Positions 1 to 5,156 of a stretch of 5,156 nucleotides of DNA are shown in pieces. The position numbers were made by a program, and so were the translations under genes. Position 1 is the first letter of the stretch. Each line of letters opens with the position of its first letter. The DNA comes from Simkania sp. (GTDB lineage: Bacteria > Chlamydiota > Chlamydiia > Chlamydiales > Simkaniaceae), in assembly GCA_028281425.1 (NCBI GenBank), contig JANQJX010000176.1, forward strand, positions 1 through 5,156. Direction: 5' to 3'. A model generated the notes under the pieces. It ran no database searches and was not told where the DNA came from. It worked only from the letters and a program-made list of their open reading frames with translations.

Positions 1-2
1 CT

Positions 3-95
3 TTGGAGTCAGGGCGACTTTGCCGGCTCTGTAGGAGGGGCGTTCCTTGTCTGCTTTGCGTGGAGTCCATTAAGCAGCAGCAAAAAGGCGCCTGA
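3..95 (+). pseudogene. Possible TnpB-like C-terminal tail, partial and maybe frameshifted
   Basis: The plus-strand frame starting at base 3 reads to a TGA at 93-95 and contains RRGVPCLLCVESIKQQQKGA. It aligns by eye with the TnpB tail at the other end of the window (RGHRVLACGEN, then SMKQEL): a shared RG, L-x-C-x-E, and (I/M)KQ. Dropping one A from the A5 run at 82-86 would extend the frame through KAPESPRSST to a TGA at 114-116. Composition is about 57% GC over bases 1-120, unlike the adjoining RHS gene. The match is short and low-complexity, so an unrelated gene end remains possible. Confidence 0.35.
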
Positions 96-98
96 GAG

Positions 99-127
99 CC
101 CTAGATCCTCCACCTGAAGGAAGAGGG
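99..127. other. Imperfect stem-loop at the left junction, possible IS right-end hairpin or terminator
   Basis: On the plus strand CCCT (99-102) pairs with AGGG (124-127) and TCCT (106-109) with AGGA (118-121), around an 8-base loop with a small internal bulge. Outer GAGC (96-99) and GCTC (133-136) could add a few alternative pairs. It follows the possible TnpB-like tail in the position expected for an IS200/IS605 right-end hairpin. It also lies 40-68 bases beyond the RHS stop on the opposite strand, so it could help end RHS transcription, but no clear U-tract follows on that strand. Confidence 0.35.
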
Positions 128-166
128 TTTGCGCTCTATTTTTGATAAATTTTACTTTTTAACGTC

Positions 167-268
167 TTATTTTTTCATCTTAACATTGCCAGGAATGATG
201 CTAGCGTGGCATGAAGGCTCATGCTTTGTCCAAAAATAAGGGGATTGATTGGATGTCGCAGCAAGCCT
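167..268 (-). other. Short unrecognised C-terminal tip replacing the usual DPxG plus toxin region
   Basis: Residues 1522-1554 begin RLAATSNQS and end GNVKMKK before a TAA stop. No nuclease, deaminase, ADP-ribosyltransferase or peptidase motif is visible, and at 33 residues the tip is far below the usual 80-150 residues of an RHS toxin domain. No downstream immunity-type ORF follows in the 166 bases that remain. In the +1 frame the same DNA reads PIGLL exactly where a DPxGL motif is expected, which raises the possibility of a frameshift or small deletion. The segment is a junction of uncertain origin. Confidence 0.7.
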
Positions 269-3200
269 ATAGGTAAGGGGATTATTGCGACAATAGACAT
301 AGAGGTTAGGACTATCAAGGTCGCCAAAAGGATCGGGATTGATCCACCTTCCCATTCCTCTGTCATAGTAGCAAGTGTTCAAGTAGATCAGACTTGAGTT
401 TTCATCTATACGACTATTTTGATACCTCCAAGGGTTTTCAACGGAAGATTTTTTAACCACGCTTCCTCGCCTACTGATGATTTTTTCTTCTCCAAAAGCA
501 GAGTACTGATAGCTCTCAAGAACGACACGTCTTTCAGGATCGATGAGGCAGGAAACATTTCCCAAAAGATCATAGAGGGGAACATAGGTCTCTTTTTGAA
601 TTTCAAAAGCAATACTTTGGGAAAGAATATTGGGATTGCTTGGAACTTTAAGCTCGTATATTTCTCCTTTTTCATTAAGAGAACCTATTTCTATTGAACC
701 CAGGTAGAAGATGCGAAATATCTTTGGTTTTGAACCTTGTTTTTTAAGGGTTTTAGAAAGCCTTTTTCCATGGATGTCGTAGGTGAGAAGAAGTTGCGTT
801 CCCTCAGAATTTTTAATAGATATGAGCTGACCAAGACCGTTATATTCAAATTTCCACCTTTGATCACCTTGCTTCTTGGAAATGAGATTTCCGGAAGAAT
901 TATAAGTGCAGGAAATATCTTCTCCCTGCATAAGCTCATGAAAGTCACTGATAGTATAGGCCTTTCCATTTTTTTCTAAGCGGTTCCCGATGGAGTCATA
1001 GGTATACGTGTTTTCTATGGGCCCTTTTTCTAGGATCAATTGAGAAAGGGCATCGTAATCGTATTGAATCGTATATTTTTCACCGAGTAAGGAAAGGTTG
1101 CGTTTTGTGATGCGGGAAAGAGTGTCATATCCCCCTTCTGGAATTGTTTCTTGGAAAAAGTCCGTGGAGATTTTTGTTTTCCTTCCACCTCTGTCATAGC
1201 TTTGATACCTTGTCCCAACATGCCCAGGGAGAATTTCTTCTAGGAGATTTCCCATGAGATCATAAGAAACAGCGCGATATTGATAAAGCTTCTTTTTTTC
1301 TTTGGAAAGACGGGTGATGGTTTTAATAAGAGGGCCTTGATAAGTATATTCAATCAGGGACTTATCGGGAAGTTCAATGGTGGTGATATTTCCTTCACCA
1401 TCAAAGGTACATTTCACTTGATAAAATCCCCATTCATCTCGGATAGATTCTTGGATTAATTGATCATTTGCATCGAATTGATAGCTTAGGCAAAAGGTTT
1501 TTTCTAATTCAATTTGAGTTTGATTTCCTCTGGCATCAAAACCCACCTTATAGATGACCTCTTCTTGGGAAAAAGGATCTTTGACAATCAGTTTCTTAAG
1601 CCTGGCATTATTGCGATATTCATAAGTGACAGGGGCTGTAGCTCCGGGCATTTTATAGCTTGATAGGTTCCCATAGGCATTGTAAGTATAAGAAATGGTT
1701 TTCTCAAAAGATGTTCCTGCTGCAAAGGTGATCTCATGAAGAAGAGAAAAGGGGGTATAGCTTTTTTTTATTTTATATTCTTTAGGAGGAAGATTTGGAG
1801 AAAAGACTTGAGTCTTTTGGGTGAGCTCATTTCCAAGGGGATCAAAAAAAGATTCCGACTCAAAAAGGAGGTCACCCGCTTGATTTTTTTTATAGATTTT
1901 TTCGAGGTTGCCCATCGCGTTATAGATTTTTTCGATGAGGTTTCCCTGAACGTCAATTTCCACGGTTTTGAGGACATTTTTCCCATAGAAGTTGGTGTAG
2001 TGATCGTCATAATGAATGGTTTTTGTTTGGTTAAAGGGGTCTGTGATCTTAAGGGGTCTCCCAAAAGGATCATATTCATATTCTTTTAAAATCGTTTCTT
2101 GGTTTTGGGGATAACCGATTTCTGCTTTAAGACGCCCTGATGAATCATAGGTGTATTTGGATTTTAAGAGGATATTTCCCTGAGAGTCTTTGACATGCTT
2201 TTGGATGAGATTTCCTTGAAGATCATAGTCTAGAACTTGGAGGGTAAAATCATTTTGAGATTTCCATGTTTTAATTTTACTTACTCTTCCTTGGGAATTG
2301 TAAAAATATTCTATTTTTTGGGTCTCTTTGGTCATAGATTTTAAGCGTCCCGCTCCATCATAGGAATAATCATGGAAGGAGAATGTTTCATAACGTCCTT
2401 TGTCTTCTTCGGATGTAAGATGAAACGCATTATAAGTGCAGTATTTTCTTTTAAATCCATTTTTCCTTCCTGTGATTCCCCTTTCATAGGATTCAATGTA
2501 AGAGACTCTTCCTAGATAGTCATATTCGAAAACTTGAATGATTCCATCTCTGCCACAATATTGGTAGAGAGTTCCTTCTGGATCATATTTAAAAAATTCG
2601 GAAGTGCCATCTGGGTGCTCAATTTTAATGGGGGTCTTTCTTGAAGTGTAGGAAATTTTTGTGACATTTCCATTTTGATCAGTGATAGAGGTGGGATTAT
2701 CAAAAATATCGTAGGTATAAGTCGTAATTGGAGTGATAAGTGCTCCTTTTTCACCAATGATCTGAGGATGAGAAATGGACTGAATACGACCTAGGGTATC
2801 ATAGATATACTGAACGCAGTTGCCCATGGGATCGATCCTTGATAAAACGTTTCCATAGGGGTCATAGGTGGTTTGGGTTTCAAAGGTCATAGATTGAGAT
2901 TTTTGGGTACTATAAATGGGTCTATTTTTTAAATCGTATTTGTATTCAAAGGTGATTCCTGCTTTTTCGTTTTCTATGGAAATGAGGTTATGATTGGCAT
3001 CGTATGAATATTTAGTTTGATACCCCAAGAGGTCGGTTTCGAGAGCTAAAAGTCCTTGCTTGTTATAGGCTTTATGAAGAGAGTAAAGATGGCTTTCCTC
3101 ACCATCATAAACCTCTTGAAAAGTGATATTTCGATGCAGGTCAAAGTGGTTAACGGTTTTTTTTAAGAGAGTTTCTTGCTCGGTTTCGAGATCGAGGTAT

Positions 3201-4831
3201 TTTTCTTCAATGATCTTGGGCGCTCCAACATTTGGAGGGTCTTTTTTGGGGGTGATGGTTGTCATCGCTCTTTGACTGACCAAATAGAGAAATTTCTTAA
3301 AAGCATCATTTCCATCATCAATGATAAGTTGCGTAAGGACACCATCTTCGTTGTAATCATAAAACCATCTTTTTTTACATACATCTTCTGTTAAAATAGA
3401 TTTTTTCAAGAGGAGATCGGTTCCTTTTTTGTAGGAATATCGGATGCTATTTTTTTTGGCATCAATTTGAGTGACAATATCGATATCATCGATTGTGTCA
3501 TACGTATACCTTTTTGTATGAAATTCTTGTCCTTCATAGGGAATGCCTTCTTCATTTATTTGAAGAGGTTTAAGATTGACTCCTGTTAGATTGCCATATT
3601 CTTTTTCTTCTAGGATATTGCCACAGTCATCATAGGTATAAGTTTTGGCAAAAAGGGTTTGACCAGCTCCGTCTTCCATGGTCTGAGAGATAAGATTGCA
3701 AATATTTTTTTTCTTTCCCCAAAATTTCTTGCAGGTGCGATAGAGGGTCTTTTCAAGATACTCTTCAATAGCTATGAGCTTAAGATCATCGTCATAACGA
3801 TGCACCCTCTTTCGCCCCAAAGAATCTTGGATGGTTGTCACTCCTTCTTCATAAGCAAAAGAGGTCACATCCCCTTCAGGAAGAGTGATCGATACCACGC
3901 GATAAGGGCTTTCCTGGGTATACTTGATCATCTGGATGCGCCCTTCAGGAAGCTCTTTTTGAATGAGAAGGGGATGCGAGTCGGTCTCTTGATAGTGGTA
4001 GGTTAAAGGGGGCTTTTGAGAGTGGATAACTTTTACAAGAAAGGAATTTTGATCAAATTGGTAATCGACTGTTTGCCCATCGCTTGTTTCTACATAAACG
4101 CCTTGATTGTTGTCGATTTTAATCCAGCTTAATGTTTTATCTTCTTTAGAGTTTGTGAGCTTGATGAGGATGAACCTGGGCTTTTCGCTATATTCGTAAA
4201 AGATTTTGTTTCCGCTCGGGAGAATTTCTTTTTGCAAAAGATAGAGATTTAAAGTGGGGTGTTTATAGTAAAATCTTTTTCCTCCGTTGCAAAGAGTGAG
4301 TTCAAAAGCCTCTTTTTGAGGATCCGTCTTAAGGATGTTGTTTTTAAGATTGGTCCATGACCCAATTTTTTTTCTAGCGGTGTTGGCAAGGCTAAAAAGA
4401 TGATGATCCATGTCAGGTTTAAGTAGAGATTTCACTTGAGGGCTGTTCCAACCAGTATAGGTGAGGATGCTTCCCTCAACTGTTCCCACTCTGGCATAGA
4501 TAAGATAAAATATTCCTTCAAGAGTGGTGTAGTGTTGAGAAGGATCTCTTTCTAAAAATAAAACACACTGAGGACAAAAGCGCCAGCCTCCAAATGTTGC
4601 AAGCGATCGATCATCTTGGCTGCTATAAAACCTTGATAAGATCAGAGGATCAGGTCCAGGCACAATGAGATCCACCTCTATTTCGGAATAATCTCCATTT
4701 ATGGTGCTGACATTTTGGATAAGGCTTTCTGGGTCCCCTTCTCGAGATCCTAAGAAAACCATGCTTGAGGGGTTTGCAATCCCTTTTTGAAAACAAAACA
4801 GGCTTAGAATAAATGTTAAAATAAGACGCAT
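167..4831 (-). CDS. Secreted RHS/YD-repeat protein lacking a recognisable C-terminal toxin domain
   Basis: The 1554-residue product is built like an RHS (rearrangement hotspot) protein, a family whose YD repeats form a hollow beta shell that encloses a C-terminal, often toxic, domain. Residues 1-19 form a signal peptide. Residues about 38-340 are an N-terminal domain resembling the DUF6531-type opening (NGDYSEIEVDL, then PGPDPLILSRFYSS). About 25 YD units follow between residues ~390 and ~1350 (for example YTYDDCGN, YEYDPFGR, YTYDSIGNR). Residues ~1414-1521 are the RHS-associated core, ending in GRWINPDPFGD and NNPLTY. The last 33 residues match nothing I know and lack the expected DPxG motif. 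The ATG at 4829-4831 is preferred because it provides the signal peptide; Met24 would lose it. No Shine-Dalgarno sequence is visible before it. Whether it still acts as a toxin carrier or only as a surface or secreted shell protein is unknown. Family assignment is very secure; function is inference. Confidence 0.95.
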   Translation of the reverse strand: MRLILTFILSLFCFQKGIANPSSMVFLGSREGDPESLIQNVSTINGDYSEIEVDLIVPGPDPLILSRFYSSQDDRSLATFGGWRFCPQCVLFLERDPSQHYTTLEGIFYLIYARVGTVEGSILTYTGWNSPQVKSLLKPDMDHHLFSLANTARKKIGSWTNLKNNILKTDPQKEAFELTLCNGGKRFYYKHPTLNLYLLQKEILPSGNKIFYEYSEKPRFILIKLTNSKEDKTLSWIKIDNNQGVYVETSDGQTVDYQFDQNSFLVKVIHSQKPPLTYHYQETDSHPLLIQKELPEGRIQMIKYTQESPYRVVSITLPEGDVTSFAYEEGVTTIQDSLGRKRVHRYDDDLKLIAIEEYLEKTLYRTCKKFWGKKKNICNLISQTMEDGAGQTLFAKTYTYDDCGNILEEKEYGNLTGVNLKPLQINEEGIPYEGQEFHTKRYTYDTIDDIDIVTQIDAKKNSIRYSYKKGTDLLLKKSILTEDVCKKRWFYDYNEDGVLTQLIIDDGNDAFKKFLYLVSQRAMTTITPKKDPPNVGAPKIIEEKYLDLETEQETLLKKTVNHFDLHRNITFQEVYDGEESHLYSLHKAYNKQGLLALETDLLGYQTKYSYDANHNLISIENEKAGITFEYKYDLKNRPIYSTQKSQSMTFETQTTYDPYGNVLSRIDPMGNCVQYIYDTLGRIQSISHPQIIGEKGALITPITTYTYDIFDNPTSITDQNGNVTKISYTSRKTPIKIEHPDGTSEFFKYDPEGTLYQYCGRDGIIQVFEYDYLGRVSYIESYERGITGRKNGFKRKYCTYNAFHLTSEEDKGRYETFSFHDYSYDGAGRLKSMTKETQKIEYFYNSQGRVSKIKTWKSQNDFTLQVLDYDLQGNLIQKHVKDSQGNILLKSKYTYDSSGRLKAEIGYPQNQETILKEYEYDPFGRPLKITDPFNQTKTIHYDDHYTNFYGKNVLKTVEIDVQGNLIEKIYNAMGNLEKIYKKNQAGDLLFESESFFDPLGNELTQKTQVFSPNLPPKEYKIKKSYTPFSLLHEITFAAGTSFEKTISYTYNAYGNLSSYKMPGATAPVTYEYRNNARLKKLIVKDPFSQEEVIYKVGFDARGNQTQIELEKTFCLSYQFDANDQLIQESIRDEWGFYQVKCTFDGEGNITTIELPDKSLIEYTYQGPLIKTITRLSKEKKKLYQYRAVSYDLMGNLLEEILPGHVGTRYQSYDRGGRKTKISTDFFQETIPEGGYDTLSRITKRNLSLLGEKYTIQYDYDALSQLILEKGPIENTYTYDSIGNRLEKNGKAYTISDFHELMQGEDISCTYNSSGNLISKKQGDQRWKFEYNGLGQLISIKNSEGTQLLLTYDIHGKRLSKTLKKQGSKPKIFRIFYLGSIEIGSLNEKGEIYELKVPSNPNILSQSIAFEIQKETYVPLYDLLGNVSCLIDPERRVVLESYQYSAFGEEKIISRRGSVVKKSSVENPWRYQNSRIDENSSLIYLNTCYYDRGMGRWINPDPFGDLDSPNLYVYCRNNPLTYRLAATSNQSPYFWTKHEPSCHASIIPGNVKMKK
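269..592 (-). other. RHS-associated core domain
   Basis: Residues ~1414-1521 match the conserved RHS core. They run from YVPLYDLLGNVSCLID through ESYQYSAFGE, NPWRYQNSRIDENSSLIYLNTCYYD and GMGRWINPDPFGD to LYVYCRNNPLTY. This block closes the shell and precedes the variable C-terminal domain in polymorphic toxins. The first aspartate motif of the self-cleavage region (DPFG, residues 1500-1503) is present. The second DPxG, expected directly after NPLTY, is absent here. Core identification is firm from the motif order; the start boundary is approximate. Confidence 0.9.
782..3664 (-). repeat. YD-repeat array within the RHS coding sequence
   Basis: Residues ~390-1350 contain about 25 degenerate units of roughly 20-40 residues. 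Each is centred on a Y-x-Y-D/N-x-x-G-N/R-L core, such as TYDPYGNVLSR (655-665), YTYDIFDN (705-712), YEYDPFGR (918-925), SYTYNAYGN (1047-1055), SYDLMGN (1189-1195) and FEYNGLGQL (1328-1336). At DNA level this appears as recurring complementary-strand motifs of the type tcataggtata. The units are diverged in spacing and sequence, so they look old and not like recently expanded identical copies. In known structures such repeats spiral into a closed beta-cage. Boundaries are approximate. Confidence 0.9.
4775..4831 (-). other. Sec-type signal peptide of the RHS protein
   Basis: Residues 1-19 have a short positive n-region (Met-Arg), a hydrophobic stretch LILTFILSLFCF, and a likely signal peptidase I site after GIA (residues 17-19), before Asn20. 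The Cys at residue 13 is preceded by Phe and not by a small residue, so it is not a convincing lipobox. This implies export across the inner membrane by Sec, which is unlike the N-termini of RHS proteins delivered by type VI secretion (PAAR or VgrG-linked). The exact cleavage position is a reading by eye. Confidence 0.8.
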
Positions 4832-4852
4832 AGGTTGAAACGTTATTTTGAG

Positions 4853-4883
4853 TTTATAAAGCCTTAGATTATGTCTTAAGCAA
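4853..4883 (-). promoter_or_regulatory. Candidate sigma-70-type promoter for the RHS gene
   Basis: Upstream of the start codon, the minus strand has TTGCTT (4878-4883) as a possible -35 and TTATAA/TATAAA (4853-4859) as a possible -10, with 18-19 bases between. The -10 lies about 22 bases before the ATG, leaving a very short leader with no Shine-Dalgarno sequence. The surrounding DNA is very AT-rich, so such matches arise easily by chance. It is the best candidate seen, not a demonstrated promoter. Confidence 0.3.
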
Positions 4884-4933
4884 GCCTTAATTAGAAAGAA
4901 AAAATTTAAATATTACCTTTTCGACATTTTATA

Positions 4934-4980
4934 ATCGGCTTTTGTATCCCGGATTGTCACCTATCTCGCAGTATCGGCTT
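4934..4980. repeat. Short direct repeat ATCGGCTT, two copies 39 bp apart
   Basis: ATCGGCTT occurs at 4934-4941 and again at 4973-4980, in the intergenic region between the RHS start and the IS right end. On the minus strand these read AAGCCGAT. The copies are 8 bases long and no third copy is seen. They could be an operator-like pair upstream of the RHS promoter or plain coincidence. Confidence 0.3.
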
Positions 4981-4998
4981 CTTGAGTCAGTGCAGATT

Positions 4999-5032
4999 TG
5001 ACATCCTCCTCTCCGTAAACAAAGAGGATTCC
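4999..5032 (-). mobile_element. Right end of an IS200/IS605-type element, with terminal hairpin
   Basis: Directly after the tnpB stop the minus strand reads GGAATCCTC, then GTTTACGG, then GAGGAGGATGTCAA. ATCCTC (5024-5029) pairs with GAGGAT (5003-5008), with a few weaker inner pairs and a loop containing TTTAC. A subterminal imperfect palindrome of this form, ending in AGGATGTCAA, is typical of IS1341-like elements, and these ends are recognised by a TnpA transposase as single-stranded DNA. The true element boundary is probably close to 4999-5002 but cannot be fixed without an empty site. Confidence 0.65.
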
Positions 5033-5156
5033 CTAGTGCTTTAACAGCACTTTGGAGAGTAGGCATGCATCGCTGCTTCCTACTAGTTCCTGCTTCATAG
5101 AGGTTGCCAACGCATTCTCTCCACAGGCTAACACCCGATGCCCTCGGGCTAAAATA
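5033..5156 (-). CDS. tnpB: TnpB (IS200/IS605 superfamily, IS1341-like), C-terminal fragment cut by the window edge
   Basis: Read on the minus strand from the window edge, 40 codons lead to a TAG stop at 5033-5035. The peptide begins ILARGHRVLACGENALATSM and continues KQELVGSS. This fits the tail found just after the final zinc finger and the DRD-NAA-NIL motif of TnpB proteins, where NILxxGxxVxACGE and an S-x-KQE segment are common. TnpB is an RNA-guided DNA endonuclease, ancestral to Cas12, encoded by IS200/IS605 elements. The catalytic RuvC residues and zinc finger lie outside the window, so intactness cannot be judged. It is transcribed in the same direction as the RHS gene, about 200 bp upstream. 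The hairpin immediately after the stop supports the call. Confidence 0.75.
   Translation of the reverse strand, partial: ILARGHRVLACGENALATSMKQELVGSSDACLLSKVLLKH

Larger units (their letters stand above)
4999..5156 (-). ncRNA. Putative omega RNA (reRNA) scaffold region of the TnpB element
   Basis: In characterised TnpB systems the guide RNA is produced from the 3' end of tnpB through the element's right end, and the guide comes from the flanking DNA just beyond. The same arrangement is present here: a tnpB tail, an immediate hairpin, then flanking sequence. The guide-encoding stretch would start near 4998 and extend towards 4980 on the minus strand, into the RHS upstream region. The 5' limit is unknown and may lie outside the window. 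This is inference from element architecture; no RNA-specific motif was proven. Confidence 0.4.

Noticed and set aside
80..98. Intrinsic terminator for the RHS gene at GGCGCC followed by five T on the minus strand
   Set aside because: GGCGCC is a bare 6-base palindrome with no loop and can form only a 3-pair GGC/GCC stem in context, too weak to call.
175..366. A separate 63-residue hydrophobic minus-strand ORF overlapping the RHS 3' end, as a possible immunity protein
   Set aside because: It is the +1 frame of the conserved RHS core over most of its length, so it is not an independent gene; only its last part is of interest as a frameshift trace.
419..979. Plus-strand open frames of 80-92 codons opposite the RHS gene
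   Set aside because: They are mirror frames of the RHS gene's coding pattern; their products resemble no family and lack ribosome sites.
1736..2089. A 117-codon plus-strand ORF rich in Phe, Lys and Ile
   Set aside because: It lies wholly inside the YD-repeat array and its low-complexity composition reflects the antisense of repetitive codons.
4920..5000. A tRNA gene or att site in the RHS upstream region
   Set aside because: No cloverleaf, GTTCRA T-loop or CCA end could be found on either strand.
4984..5010. A GGAGGATG start with a Shine-Dalgarno look just after the tnpB stop
   Set aside because: The frame ATG-TCA-AAT-CTG-CAC-TGA closes after five codons; the GGAGG belongs to the IS terminal hairpin.
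1..5156. CRISPR array
   Set aside because: There are no regularly spaced identical repeats; the periodic motifs in the gene are degenerate YD-repeat codons.

Overview
This 5.16 kb window is dominated by one very long minus-strand gene, residues 1-1554, encoding a secreted RHS/YD-repeat protein. Its layout is a Sec-type signal peptide, an N-terminal RHS opening domain, roughly 25 tyrosine-aspartate (YD) repeats, and a conserved RHS-associated core at the C-terminus. The usual RHS tail is missing. The protein stops about 33 residues after the core's NNPLTY motif, without the DPxG motif that normally follows, without a recognisable toxin domain and without an immunity gene downstream. The tip therefore looks deleted, replaced or frameshifted.

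Right flank (4832-5156): an intergenic region of about 200 bp carries a weak candidate promoter for the RHS gene. Beyond it, on the same strand, is the 3' end of a TnpB gene (IS200/IS605 superfamily, IS1341-like) that runs in from outside the window. The TnpB stop is followed at once by an imperfect hairpin of the kind found at the right end of these elements. In characterised TnpB systems this region also encodes the 3' part of the omega (reRNA) guide RNA, so the RHS upstream region would be the natural guide-encoding flank.

Left flank (1-166): the first ~135 bases are much more GC-rich (about 57% in bases 1-120) than the AT-rich RHS gene. They carry a short plus-strand reading frame that resembles, weakly, another TnpB-like C-terminal tail, followed by an imperfect stem-loop. 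If this is right, the RHS gene sits between two IS200/IS605-type element ends whose 3' ends both point towards it, and the left one lies only ~30-40 bp from the odd RHS terminus.

Organism: the sequence alone does not settle it. The AT-rich coding composition, the signal peptide, the wording of the N-terminal domain (NGDYSEIEVDL followed by PGPDPL) and the lack of a clear Shine-Dalgarno site are compatible with an intracellular Gram-negative lineage such as environmental Chlamydiae (Parachlamydia, Waddlia or Simkania-like). This is inference from recall, not a search result. Overall the window reads as an accessory locus: a polymorphic-toxin-like shell gene remodelled at its 3' end and bordered by TnpB elements.
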